This document shows positions 47,805-56,672 of a stretch of 64,000 nt of DNA, in pieces. The notes beneath the pieces were generated by a model, which made no database searches, had not been told where the DNA came from, and saw only the letters and a program-made list of their open reading frames with translations. The translations under genes were made by a program, and so were the position numbers. Source of the DNA: Paenibacillus pini JCM 16418 (lineage in GTDB: Bacteria; Bacillota; Bacilli; Paenibacillales; Paenibacillaceae). Each line of letters starts with the position of its first letter. The stretch's first letter is position 1. Location: assembly GCF_000576305.1 (NCBI RefSeq), contig NZ_BAVZ01000017.1, forward strand, positions 28,184-92,183. Direction: 5' to 3'.

Positions 47805-48725
47805 ATGATGAAACTGCGTACCATACGAATGCATAAAATTAAATTTACATTGATGATGTGCTGTGTATTAGTGTTAACAGCGCTAACTACAGCCTGTGGA
47901 AAGAACAATCAGCTGACGATTGGAACGCAAACGTATACGGAAACGAAAATTCTAGCCGAAATGTATAAAGCTCTTATTGAAGACCAAACGGATATCCAGG
48001 TAAATATTATTCCTGATCTAGCATCTAGTTCTCTAGTTATCAATGCAATGAAACGTAATGATTTGCAGATGGCTACATTGTATACTGGCGAGATTTTTAA
48101 TAATCACTTTCCAATTGACGAGACAAAAGATCGGGAGAAAGTTTTGAAACAAGCACAAGAGGGATTTGATCGTTATTTTCAGTTTACATGGTTAAAGCCA
48201 CTTGGCTTTGAGAATACCTATGCATTTACCGTTCGTAAAGATCTTGCAGAATCGAAAGGATACAAGAAAATTTCGGATGTACAAAAAGATATGGGTTCGA
48301 TGAAGCTGGGAGTAGATACGACATGGCTTGAGCGAAGTACAGATGGGTATCCTGCATTCTCCAAGGCTTATGGGATTAAATTCGGACAAGTTTTTCCTAT
48401 GGAAGTGAGTCTTGTCTATAGTGCTGTAGCTGATAAACAAGTGGATATCGTTTTAGCGTACTCCACAGATTCTCGACTTAAGGCGTATAAATTACAAACA
48501 TTAGAGGACGATAAACAGTTCTTCCCTCCTTATGATGCAAGCCCTGTACTTCGGAAGGATCTGTTAGAAAAACATCCAGAAGTACAAAAATTGATTTCTC
48601 CCCTCATTGGAGCTTTGGACGCAGATACAATGATCTCACTGAACTATCAGGTGGATATTGAGAAACGGAGCGAACGTGAGGTTGCACTGGAATATCTCAA
48701 GAAAAAGGGCTTAATAAAGAGCTAA
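47805..48725 (+). CDS. opuCC: osmoprotectant-binding lipoprotein (OpuCC type)
   Basis: 306 residues. A lipobox LTTAC (Cys31 counted from this ATG) shows membrane anchoring. The OpuAC-like binding domain follows: LTIGTQTYTETKILAEMYKA and YSAVADKQVDIVLAYSTDSR. It binds the solute outside and delivers it to the permeases. Which of the betaine-type solutes it prefers cannot be told by eye. Confidence 0.92.
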   Translation: MMKLRTIRMHKIKFTLMMCCVLVLTALTTACGKNNQLTIGTQTYTETKILAEMYKALIEDQTDIQVNIIPDLASSSLVINAMKRNDLQMATLYTGEIFNNHFPIDETKDREKVLKQAQEGFDRYFQFTWLKPLGFENTYAFTVRKDLAESKGYKKISDVQKDMGSMKLGVDTTWLERSTDGYPAFSKAYGIKFGQVFPMEVSLVYSAVADKQVDIVLAYSTDSRLKAYKLQTLEDDKQFFPPYDASPVLRKDLLEKHPEVQKLISPLIGALDADTMISLNYQVDIEKRSEREVALEYLKKKGLIKS

Positions 48726-48738
48726 AGGAGGGGGAACC

Positions 48739-49425
48739 ATGAAAGAGAAATCATTAACATTTATGGATTTTTGGTCATATGTAGAACGGAACAAAGGATT
48801 GTTGTGGGAGTATTTTATCCAACACATTACAATGGTTTTAATCGGCCTTGGACTTGCTGTAATTGTAGGTATTCCGCTAGGAATATTATGCTCCAAGAGC
48901 AAGTGGGTAGCTAAAATCATTTTGTTTATTACGAACATATTACAAGTTGTTCCTAGCCTTGCGATGCTTGTCATCCTGATGTTATGGCTTGGACTGGGTA
49001 CACAAACGGTAATGGTGGGTTTGTTTCTCTATTCACTTAATCCGATCGTGCGTAATACATATGTCGGATTGCAACAGGTTGATCCTAGTTACTTAGAGTC
49101 AGGCCGAGGGATTGGTATGAGTCCACTGCAACTGCTTGTGAAAGTGCGGTTTCCATTATCATTGCCGTACATTGTTTCTGGCCTTAGAGTCGCTGCTGTA
49201 ATCGCTATTGGTGTAGTAACGATAGCACCACTTGTAGGTGGGGGCGGATTGGGTAGGGAAATTTATGCAGGACTGAATAGTAACAACTCACTGCGTATAT
49301 TTGCTGGCGCTATCCCAGCTGCACTCCTCGCTATTGTGGCGGATATCGGACTCGGGATTTTGCAGCGTAAAATAGATTTGACTAGCCGTAAGTCGGCTCG
49401 AACTTCTAGAGTGCAAAAGGTTTAG
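48739..49425 (+). CDS. opuCD: osmoprotectant ABC transporter permease (OpuCD type)
   Basis: 228 residues, paralogous to OpuCB, with the loop QVDPSYLESGRGIGMSPLQL and GVVTIAPLVGGGGLGREIY. AAAGGAGGGGG lies ahead of the ATG. Fourth and last gene of the operon, followed by a terminator. Confidence 0.92.
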   Translation: MKEKSLTFMDFWSYVERNKGLLWEYFIQHITMVLIGLGLAVIVGIPLGILCSKSKWVAKIILFITNILQVVPSLAMLVILMLWLGLGTQTVMVGLFLYSLNPIVRNTYVGLQQVDPSYLESGRGIGMSPLQLLVKVRFPLSLPYIVSGLRVAAVIAIGVVTIAPLVGGGGLGREIYAGLNSNNSLRIFAGAIPAALLAIVADIGLGILQRKIDLTSRKSARTSRVQKV

Positions 49426-49442
49426 TATATGGGTTGTGAATT

Positions 49443-49475
49443 ATGGATTCTCCATTCGTGGGGAATCCATTTTTT
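49443..49475 (+). terminator. terminator of the opuC operon
   Basis: ATGGATTCTCC (49443-49453) pairs with GGGGAATCCAT (49460-49470), one G-T pair, followed by TTTTT. Confidence 0.9.
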
Positions 49476-49575
49476 AATGTAGACAACATGTCTCCCTTTA
49501 AAGGGCTTGTTCTAAAAACTCTCTCCTCTTTCATAACATGATATAAACAAGCCTCGCAAAAAGGGGATGGACGTA

Positions 49576-50412
49576 TTGGATATGAAATCAGCTATTAAAC
49601 AGCGTAGGGAAGAACGCATTCGAGATCTGCTTGAGAGAGAGAGTATGGGGCAACTGAGACACTCAATACCCGAAGATACACCTCAGCTTTGGACTAAAGA
49701 GAGATTGATTGAACCTAATGTGGCGGAACCTGATCCAGAGAAGATATGGAAACAGGAACGAGTAAACGGCAAAGGTATATACCATAGAAGTAATCATTTT
49801 ATCTCCGGTTTTATGTGGAGATTATTATTTAGTAGCCTCTTATTTGTCTCGATCTGGGGTGTTTTTCGAATGAACCAACCATGGTCTCTCCAAGTTCAAC
49901 AATATGTGATGCAGTCATTAAATCATGAAATGGATTTCAAGGCTGCAGAAGCTTGGTATGAATCTCATCTAGGGAAAGCACCCTCGTTTATTCCTATTTT
50001 TAAACAAACGCCTTCAAGTCCACTAAAAGTGAATACATCAGCATCGACTATTTCTCCAATTCAGGGAAAAATTGTTCAATCCTTCGCAGTTAACCTAAAA
50101 GGTGTGGAAATTGAACCTGATCAGGTTTCAAATGGTGCACTTCAGGTGAAGAGTGTAGAAACGGGTCGTGTTCTGGATATTACCGGAAACTCAGATACAG
50201 GCTTATCCGTTACTATTCAGCATGTCAACGGCATAACAGCCACATATGGTCATTTAGGTGAATCTATATTGCAGAAGAATGACTGGGTTCAGGCTGGGGA
50301 TGCAATTGGGAAGTTAACAGAATTATCTGATGGACAAACACCTACGTTATTTTTTGCAATTAAGGAAGGAAATCGTTATGTTGATCCGGCGGAAGTGATA
50401 TCGATTGATTAA
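49576..50412 (+). CDS. spoIVFA: SpoIVFA-like degenerate M23 membrane protein
   Basis: About 278 residues. One membrane helix near 85-105 (WRLLFSSLLFVSIWGVF) is followed by an extracytoplasmic LytM/M23-like domain (about 165-275). The first zinc ligands of active M23 enzymes are missing, and the final HxH becomes FFAIKEG; only ATYGHLG is kept. It therefore should not cut peptidoglycan, in line with SpoIVFA, which holds and inhibits SpoIVFB in the forespore membrane. Start choice among ATG 49567, TTG 49576 and ATG 49582 is open; the ribosome site AAAGGGGATGG favours TTG 49576. Confidence 0.85.
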   Translation: MDMKSAIKQRREERIRDLLERESMGQLRHSIPEDTPQLWTKERLIEPNVAEPDPEKIWKQERVNGKGIYHRSNHFISGFMWRLLFSSLLFVSIWGVFRMNQPWSLQVQQYVMQSLNHEMDFKAAEAWYESHLGKAPSFIPIFKQTPSSPLKVNTSASTISPIQGKIVQSFAVNLKGVEIEPDQVSNGALQVKSVETGRVLDITGNSDTGLSVTIQHVNGITATYGHLGESILQKNDWVQAGDAIGKLTELSDGQTPTLFFAIKEGNRYVDPAEVISID

Positions 50413-51262
50413 TATCCGGGGAACTTCGCTGTCACTTCACCCATTTTTCGTCATACTCATGATGGCCTCAGTTCTGACAGGGCACTTTCTCGAACTGATT
50501 ACACTGTTTGCTATTGTCCTCATCCATGAATTGGGACATACGAGTGCAGCGCTCCTTTATGGAGTTCGCATTCGATCCATTCAGCTTCTTCCCTTTGGAG
50601 GAGTAGTAGAAATTGAGGACACGGGTCAGTTATCGGCTTGGAAAGAGATCGTGATCGCTGTAGCAGGTCCACTTCAAAATGTTGTATTGATAGGTTTTGC
50701 GTTAATTTTTCGTCATAGTGGTCTAGGAGATAGTGCTTTTTTGTCCTATGTAATTTATGGAAATGCTATGATCGCTTTGTTCAACCTGCTACCTATTCTC
50801 CCTCTCGATGGAGGGAAAATTATGCAGGCTGCAGCAAGCTTATGGTTTCCTTACCACCAGACCCTTCAGTGGTCTTCACGAATAAGCATTGGCTCAAGCA
50901 TCCTGCTTATTCTATATGCGCTATGGCCTCTTGTTATGGGACAGAGTAGCATTCAGTTTAATTTGCTTCTAATTGGTGTTTTTCTTTTCTATTCAAATTG
51001 GATGGATCATCGACATATGCCTTATCGTTTTATTCGTTTTTTAATGAATCGTGAGCACTGGTATGAAGGGTCGGGTTCATCAGCTAGTTTAGCGCAGCCG
51101 ATTGTAGCTAGTCCTTCGAAACATTTGGACAGTATTTTGCGTCTATTCAAAAGAGATAAGTATCATTTCATTTATGTAATGGATGAACATAATAAAATTG
51201 TCGCTGTTTTACCGGAGCAGCGTCTAATTTCAGCCTATTTTGCCGTTGATCGTTTTTCTTAA
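50405..51262 (+). CDS. spoIVFB: intramembrane metalloprotease SpoIVFB
   Basis: 285 residues. The zinc motif HELGH is at 41-45 in a membrane helix, and the third ligand Asp135 is in NLLPILPLDGGK. A CBS-like domain ends the chain (about 215-285), where ATP is sensed in the B. subtilis enzyme. It cleaves pro-sigma-K late in sporulation. TTG 50405 overlaps the spoIVFA end by eight bases, so the two are coupled. Confidence 0.94.
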   Translation: MINIRGTSLSLHPFFVILMMASVLTGHFLELITLFAIVLIHELGHTSAALLYGVRIRSIQLLPFGGVVEIEDTGQLSAWKEIVIAVAGPLQNVVLIGFALIFRHSGLGDSAFLSYVIYGNAMIALFNLLPILPLDGGKIMQAAASLWFPYHQTLQWSSRISIGSSILLILYALWPLVMGQSSIQFNLLLIGVFLFYSNWMDHRHMPYRFIRFLMNREHWYEGSGSSASLAQPIVASPSKHLDSILRLFKRDKYHFIYVMDEHNKIVAVLPEQRLISAYFAVDRFS

Positions 51263-51384
51263 AATATAAAGAATTACATACAGTGCTTTATGGTAATGGA
51301 TGGATGCTGCTCCAATAGGTGCAAATACAAAAGGAGATTTCATGGTACTATGATATGGAAATGTCTTCTAGTAGGGGTGAGGCC

Positions 51385-52629
51385 ATGAAACAAATGATTG
51401 TTCATTGCGAACCGAAATTGACACAGATGGCACTTATTGAAGAAGGAAAACTGGTAGAGTTTGCTGCAGAGCGTAGCCAGGGACAAAGCTTAGTGGGAAG
51501 CTTTTATAAAGGCCGCGTCGTGAACGTTCTACCAGGCATGCAAGCTGCCTTTGTTGATATTGGTCAGAAGAAAAATGCGTTCTTATACGTTGATGATGTA
51601 CTACATCCCCATCTGGAGAGACAACCAAGGGAGAAGCCTTTAATTGAGGATTTACTGCGTGTTGGACAAGAAGTTGTTGTGCAGGTGATGAAAGAGCCTC
51701 TGGGAAGTAAAGGTCCGAGAGTGACGACACATTATTCTCTTCCGGGTAGATGGATTGTGTATATGCCAGAGGCAGATTATGTAGCGGTATCTAAGAAGGT
51801 AAACAAGGATCAGGAACGTAACCGTCTGAAGTCGCTAGGCGAGCGGATACGTAATCAGGGAGAGGGATTGATCCTGAGAACGGTATCTGAAGAAGAGCAT
51901 CCTGAAGCTATCGAAGGAGATCTAAACCTTCTCCGGTCTCAGTGGAGAAGCATTCAGGATCGCGCGCAAACAAGTATAGCTCCTTGTCTGTTGCACCGTG
52001 ATCTAAGTATCGTACAGCGATTAATACGTGATGTATGTGATCTACAGCATGATGAATTGTGGATTAACAGTCTTAAGGAAGCGAAGGAAGCAGAAGTGTA
52101 CTTGGAAGAAATGACGTCTGGTGCACACTTGCCTGTCCATCATTATGTAGGTTCGGAGCCGATTTTCAAAGCATTCGGTGTAATTGAGCAACTAGAGAAG
52201 GATTTTGCTCGAAAAGTCATTCTTCAAAGTGGCGGTTCGATTGTGTTGGATCAGACGGAGGCTTTCACCGTTGTAGATGTGAATACAGGCAAATACACTG
52301 GAGGCGATTCACTGGAAGATACGGTGACCCGTACAAACCTCCATGCTGCTGAGGAAATTGCTCGATTAATCAGATTACGAGATATTGGTGGTATCATTAT
52401 TGTTGATTTCATCGATATGGAACAGGAAGAACATCGCCAAGAGGTTGTAGCCTTGCTTGAATCTTGTATGCGCAAAGATCGTACCAAGTGTCATGTAGTT
52501 GGGTGGACCAAACTGGGTTTACTCGAGCTGACGCGTAAAAAGGTTCGTGATGATACTGCAGTACTTTTTTCTAGGTCATGTGAAACGTGCGGGGGCAACG
52601 GTAGGATAAACCTTTTGTCTATGCATTGA
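51385..52629 (+). CDS. rng: ribonuclease E/G family protein
   Basis: 414 residues from ATG 51385 (AGGGGTGAGG ahead). The S1 RNA-binding domain occupies about 15-110 (GSFYKGRVVNVLPGMQAAFV). The catalytic Asp residues are in VVDVNTGKYTG and IIVDFIDMEQ. A zinc-link CETCGGNG closes the protein. It cuts single-stranded RNA in rRNA and mRNA processing. B. subtilis relies on RNase Y and J and has no such gene, so it is an informative difference in the same block. A promoter for rplU overlaps its stop codon. Confidence 0.93.
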   Translation: MKQMIVHCEPKLTQMALIEEGKLVEFAAERSQGQSLVGSFYKGRVVNVLPGMQAAFVDIGQKKNAFLYVDDVLHPHLERQPREKPLIEDLLRVGQEVVVQVMKEPLGSKGPRVTTHYSLPGRWIVYMPEADYVAVSKKVNKDQERNRLKSLGERIRNQGEGLILRTVSEEEHPEAIEGDLNLLRSQWRSIQDRAQTSIAPCLLHRDLSIVQRLIRDVCDLQHDELWINSLKEAKEAEVYLEEMTSGAHLPVHHYVGSEPIFKAFGVIEQLEKDFARKVILQSGGSIVLDQTEAFTVVDVNTGKYTGGDSLEDTVTRTNLHAAEEIARLIRLRDIGGIIIVDFIDMEQEEHRQEVVALLESCMRKDRTKCHVVGWTKLGLLELTRKKVRDDTAVLFSRSCETCGGNGRINLLSMH

Positions 52630-52655
52630 CTTCCTTATATGGATTATGCTAATAT
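52626..52655 (+). promoter_or_regulatory. sigma-A promoter of the rplU operon
   Basis: TTGACT (52626-52631), 18 bases, TAATAT (52650-52655). The -35 contains the TGA stop codon of rng. Confidence 0.75.
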
Positions 52656-52662
52656 CTATGAG

Positions 52663-52785
52663 TATGTGTCTGGTAGTTAATGCTTGTCACATGCTGTAAC
52701 CGCTCCGATCGGGTTAAAGTACAGGCTGTTTACAGTCCTGTCACCTAGGATTAGGCGAGTCTGAGACATGAGGAGGTGCAAGCAA
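52663..52785 (+). promoter_or_regulatory. rplU leader, probable L21-type ribosomal protein leader
   Basis: About 120 bases between the promoter and the L21 start contain several short complementary segments, such as ACAGGCTGT with ACAGTCCTGT around 52722-52743. An L21 leader is known in Bacillus and this is the same position. The identification rests on context more than on a matched consensus. Confidence 0.5.
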
Positions 52786-53097
52786 ATGTACGCAATTATC
52801 GAAACAGGTGGCAAACAATACAAAGTTCAAGAGGGCGATGTATTGTACATCGAGAAACTAAATGCAGGCGACGGCGAAAGCGTGACTTTCGATCGTGTAC
52901 TAGCAGTTTCTAACGCTGATGGATTAGTAGCAGGTACACCAATGATTTCTGGTGCTACTGTAACAGCTAAAGTCGAGAAACATGGCAGAGGTAGCAAGGT
53001 TGTTGTATACAAATACAAACCTAAGAAGAACTACCATGTGAAGCAAGGTCATCGTCAACCATACACTAAAGTAACGATTGAAAAGATCCAAGCATAA
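52786..53097 (+). CDS. rplU: 50S ribosomal protein L21
   Basis: 103 residues from ATG 52786, after GAGGAGGTG. YAIIETGGKQYKVQEGDVLY at the start and YKPKKNYHVKQGHRQPYT near the end are diagnostic. It binds 23S rRNA. It is co-transcribed with prp and rpmA. Confidence 0.98.
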   Translation: MYAIIETGGKQYKVQEGDVLYIEKLNAGDGESVTFDRVLAVSNADGLVAGTPMISGATVTAKVEKHGRGSKVVVYKYKPKKNYHVKQGHRQPYTKVTIEKIQA

Positions 53098-53112
53098 GAA
53101 GGTGCGGTTTAG

Positions 53113-53445
53113 TTGATAAACGTACGCATTTTACGTCGCGAAGATCACAGCATTCATGGTTTTGTAGTTAAAGGGCACGCTAAGTATGCGAAGCATGGGG
53201 AAGACATTGTGTGTGCTGCTGTTTCAGTAGTCACCGTCGGAACTGTGAATTCCATTGAAGCGTTAACTGGTACTGTCATGGATAGTCGCATGAATGATGG
53301 TTTTTTGAGCGGAGATGTTCCTTTAATTGAGGACACTGTTGTTCAGAAACAAGTGCAGCTTTTGCTGGAATCGATGGTTGTCATGTTAAATTCTATTGCA
53401 GAATCATACGGGAAGTATATTCAAATACAAGTAACGACTAATTAA
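53113..53445 (+). CDS. prp: ribosomal-processing cysteine protease Prp
   Basis: 110 residues. The catalytic pair is His22 (VKGHAKYAKHG) and Cys34 (DIVCAAVS). It removes the N-terminal extension of L27, encoded 17 bases downstream. TTG 53113 follows AGAAGGTG. Gene order rplU-prp-rpmA is conserved in Firmicutes. Confidence 0.95.
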   Translation: MINVRILRREDHSIHGFVVKGHAKYAKHGEDIVCAAVSVVTVGTVNSIEALTGTVMDSRMNDGFLSGDVPLIEDTVVQKQVQLLLESMVVMLNSIAESYGKYIQIQVTTN

Positions 53446-53462
53446 AGAAGGAGGTCGACAAC

Positions 53463-53774
53463 ATGTTAAAGCTGAATCTTCAATTGTTCGCTTCGAAAAA
53501 AGGTGTAGGTTCCACAAGAAACGGACGTGATAGCCAATCTAAACGCCTTGGCGTTAAACGTGCAGACGGTCAAACCGTTACTGGTGGTAGCATTTTGGTT
53601 CGCCAACGCGGAACTAAAATTCACCCAGGTACGAACGTAGGCATTGGTAAAGATGATACTTTGTTCGCAAAAGTGGACGGCGTTGTGAAGTTTGAACGTT
53701 GGGGCCGCGATCGCAAGAAAGTAAGCATCTACCCTATTGACGTCGCTCCAGTAGCGGCTGCAGTGGAAGCTTAA
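53463..53774 (+). CDS. rpmA: 50S ribosomal protein L27 with cleavable N-terminal extension
   Basis: 103 residues. The extension MLKLNLQLF is followed by ASKKGVGSTRNGRD. The Prp site is after Phe9, so the mature chain begins at Ala10. Its N-terminus reaches the peptidyl transferase centre, which is why the extension must be removed. AAGGAGG precedes the ATG. Confidence 0.98.
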   Translation: MLKLNLQLFASKKGVGSTRNGRDSQSKRLGVKRADGQTVTGGSILVRQRGTKIHPGTNVGIGKDDTLFAKVDGVVKFERWGRDRKKVSIYPIDVAPVAAAVEA

Positions 53775-53805
53775 TTGCCTTCACGAGCGGTTTAGATGAA
53801 CAAGA

Positions 53806-53838
53806 AGCCTCCGGCAATGAGTGCCGGGGGCTTTTTTT
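53806..53838 (+). terminator. terminator of rplU-prp-rpmA
   Basis: AGCCTCCGGCA (53806-53816) pairs with TGCCGGGGGCT (53822-53832), one G-T pair, then seven Ts. Confidence 0.93.
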
Positions 53839-53869
53839 GTAACGTACGATGAACGGGTGCGTTCAGTTG

Positions 53870-53878
53870 TGGTATACT
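53870..53878 (+). promoter_or_regulatory. extended -10 promoter of spo0B-obg
   Basis: TGGTATACT is a good extended -10; the -35 region (TGAACG at 53850, 17 bases upstream) is weak. Confidence 0.5.
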
Positions 53879-53925
53879 GGTAAATGGTGTAAGTATCCAA
53901 TTGGTGGAACAGGAGCGGATGAGCC

Positions 53926-54664
53926 ATGAAATCCTGGAAGAGCATATGGGCGGTAGCCGTCCTATCCTTAGGTATTCCTTTATATTTCGTTTACTCGACC
54001 CGATCTCTGCTATGGTGTTTCATCCTTATGTTATGGGTTTTGGCAGTCCTCTTTACTAATTTTTATTGGACACGCCGTACAAGTGAGAATGAACAGCAAG
54101 CAGTCATTCGAAGTCTTGAGGAGACTGCAGTTCGCACCCTGAATCATCACCGACATGATTGGATGAATGATTTACAAATATTGTACGGATACGTGCAGCT
54201 TGGTAAGATTGATAAAGCAGTGCAGTGTGTGGACAGAATAAAGGAACGGATGGCACTGGAGAGTAAGATAGCGAAGCTTGGTGTGCCGTCTTTAATCTTC
54301 TATTTGCAGTCCTTTCGTACGCTTAACAGCAATCTAGAGCTTGTGGTCGATGTTCAAGATCACGTGCAACTTGCGGATCGGATTACACCAGAGCAGGAAG
54401 CTGATTTGTCCATGACTATCATGCAGAGTATTCGTGCATATCAATATTGTGGCGTTCCCGTATGGAGAATCTCGAAAATTAACCTTAAGCCTCCATCAGG
54501 AGGGAAAGGATTTAATTGTTCGATTTGAGGGGGAAGGATCTCATGGAGATCCGGAGCTACTAAGGCAACAAATTTATAATGTGGTACAGGGCAAAAGAAT
54601 GAAAGCGGAGCAGCTTCATCCCTCTCAGGCTTCGTTCCAATTGCGCGTGCCGTGTGAGTTATGA
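53926..54664 (+). CDS. spo0B: Spo0B-like sporulation phosphotransferase (frameshifted)
   Basis: Two membrane-like stretches come first (WAVAVLSLGIPLYFVYSTRSL, LMLWVLAVLFTNFYW). The phospho-acceptor helix follows, HHRHDWMNDLQILYGYVQLG, with the active His. The frame changes near CCC 54457-54459. Removing one C gives CGVPYGESRKLTLSLHQEG and 245 residues; losing two bases is the alternative. Spo0B passes phosphate from Spo0F to Spo0A. B. subtilis Spo0B lacks membrane helices, so the N-terminal anchor is a notable difference. Confidence 0.82.
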
Positions 54665-54677
54665 GGAAGGTGAAGTC

Positions 54678-55986
54678 ATGTTTGTAGATAAAGCTAAAGT
54701 ATATGTAAAAGGTGGCGACGGAGGCGACGGTCTCGTCGCATTCCGACGTGAGAAGTATGTGCCGGAAGGCGGTCCAGGTGGCGGTGACGGAGGAAATGGC
54801 GGTGACGTTATTTTCAAAGTAGATGAAGGTCTTCGTACGTTAATGGACTTCCGCTACCAGCGCCATTTTAAAGCTAAACGGGGCATTAAGGGTAGAAATA
54901 AGACTCAGCATGGTGCAAATGCGGAGGATTTAATTGTGCGGATTCCACCGGGTACTGTACTCATCGATGATGATACGGGGGAAATGCTTGCTGATTTAAC
55001 TCATCATGGTCAACAGCTGGTCGTGGCGAAGGGCGGGCGCGGCGGACGTGGTAATACACGCTTCGCAACAGCGAACAACACGGCTCCAGAAATTGCGGAG
55101 AATGGTGAAGAAGGCGAAGAAAGATACATCGTTATGGAACTTAAGGTCATGGCTGATGTAGGATTAGTTGGCTTTCCGAGTGTTGGTAAATCAACGTTGT
55201 TGTCCGTTGTATCGGGAGCGAAGCCTAAAATTGGAGCATACCATTTCACAACGATCACTCCTAACCTAGGTGTTGTAGATGCTGGAGACGGCCGCAGTTT
55301 CGTTATGGCTGATTTGCCTGGTCTTATTGAGGGGGCTCATGAAGGTGTGGGTCTTGGACATGAGTTCCTTCGACATGTTGAGCGTACACGAATTATTATT
55401 CATGTCGTAGATATGGCGGGCTCTGAAGATAGAGATCCTTATGAAGATTGGGTCAAAATCAATGATGAATTGAAGCTATACAATATCGATTTGTCGGATC
55501 GTCCACAAATTGTTGCAGCAAATAAGATGGATATGCCTGAATCGGCAGAGAATCTTGTTTCATTCATCGAGCGTGTAAAAGAAGTTAAACCAGACATTGA
55601 AATTATGCCAATTTCCTCTCTAACCCGTCAGTGTTCAGGAACTTCTATATCGTGCAGCGGATATGCTAGATAAAATTTCGCAAGAAGTTGTGATCGAAGA
55701 AGTGCCTGTAATTAAAGAGAAGAAGGTTTACAAACTAAGTAAAGACGAGGATAACTCGTTTACCATTACGCGTGATAATGATGCCTATATCGTTCACAGT
55801 GTGAAAATTGAGCGCATGTTGAAGAGAATACAGATGAATTCTCACGAAGCCATTCTCAAACTGGCGCGTACAATGAGGTACATGGGTATTGATGAAGAAC
55901 TACGCAAACGCGGAGCAGTAGAAGGTACGATTGTACGAATTGCTGATTTTGAGTTTGAGTTTGTTGAGAGCAGTAGTTATTATTAA
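54678..55986 (+). CDS. obg: Obg GTPase (frameshifted)
   Basis: The glycine-rich Obg fold fills about 1-158 (GGDGGDGLVAFRREKYVPEG). The GTPase domain has GFPSVGKSTLLS, DLPGLIEGAHEGVGLG and NKMD. The C-terminal OCT domain ends YGFEF-like at EFEFVESSSYY. The break at about 55631 (CGTCAGTGTTCAG) is repaired by adding two Gs (RQGVQELLYRAADML, 436 residues) or by dropping a T. Obg is essential for ribosome assembly and stress and Spo0A signalling, so the break is probably technical. ATG 54678 follows GAGGAAGGTG. Confidence 0.94.
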
Positions 55987-55996
55987 AAAAGCAGCG

Positions 55997-56042
55997 AAAA
56001 GCCGTACAAGGTATATTCATATATACCTTGTACGGCTTTTTT
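55997..56042 (+). terminator. terminator of spo0B-obg
   Basis: A 20-bp perfect stem pairs 55997-56016 with 56021-56040 around the loop TCAT, followed by Ts. Confidence 0.95.
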
Positions 56043-56147
56043 ATATTAAGATGGATGAAGAAAAGGCTGAAATCTATTGCCCCTATCGTTCATATGCTTT
56101 ATAATGTCCACTATATGAATACATCAGTCTTTGAGGAGAGGACGTTC

Positions 56148-56585
56148 GTGAAAGAACGCTATTATTTGGTCCGGGAAGATATTTTACCTGAGGCTGTGGT
56201 CAAAACAATGCAGGTCAAACAGCTGCTTGCAGCAGGAGACATCAAGACGGTACATGAGGCTGTAGAGCAAGTTGGGCTGAGTCGCAGTGCATTTTATAAA
56301 TACAAGGATGGCATCCATCTCATTAACCAACTGGAACGGGAACGGATTGTAACGATATCCATAGATATGGAACACCGTGCCGGTATGCTATCCAAAGTGC
56401 TGAGTCTCGTTGCGAGCTTAGGTGGAAATGTACTGACCATTAATCAAAGTATTCCTCTGCAGGGGATTGCAAATGTCGTAATTTCGGTAGAAGTGTCACG
56501 TATGGATGATGATTTGGGTGATATGCTTGAAGGCATGAGGGATTGTGCGGGCGTCAAACGAGCTCATTTAATTGGGCAAGGGTAG
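56148..56585 (+). CDS. pheB: PheB-like ACT-domain protein
   Basis: 145 residues from GTG 56148, with GAGGAGAGG about 7 bases ahead. An N-terminal helix-turn-helix-like part (EAVEQVGLSRSAFYKYKDGI) is followed by an ACT domain (IVTISIDMEHRAGMLSKVLS). The B. subtilis homologue lies before pheA. It is annotated as a chorismate-mutase-like protein in places, but a small amino-acid-binding regulator fits better. It leads the hom-thrC-thrB-pheA-ilvE set. Confidence 0.88.
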   Translation: MKERYYLVREDILPEAVVKTMQVKQLLAAGDIKTVHEAVEQVGLSRSAFYKYKDGIHLINQLERERIVTISIDMEHRAGMLSKVLSLVASLGGNVLTINQSIPLQGIANVVISVEVSRMDDDLGDMLEGMRDCAGVKRAHLIGQG

Positions 56586-56672
56586 TGGCGATCAAGACGA
56601 CTAACCGAAGATGAACTATGTAACGAAGAGAAGCACAGCGGTAATATGGATGAAATACAGGAGGGAATGTAT

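Noticed and set aside
56028..56147. Upstream ATG start for pheB
   Set aside because: It lies within the obg terminator stem; GTG 56148 has a proper ribosome site and gives the usual length.
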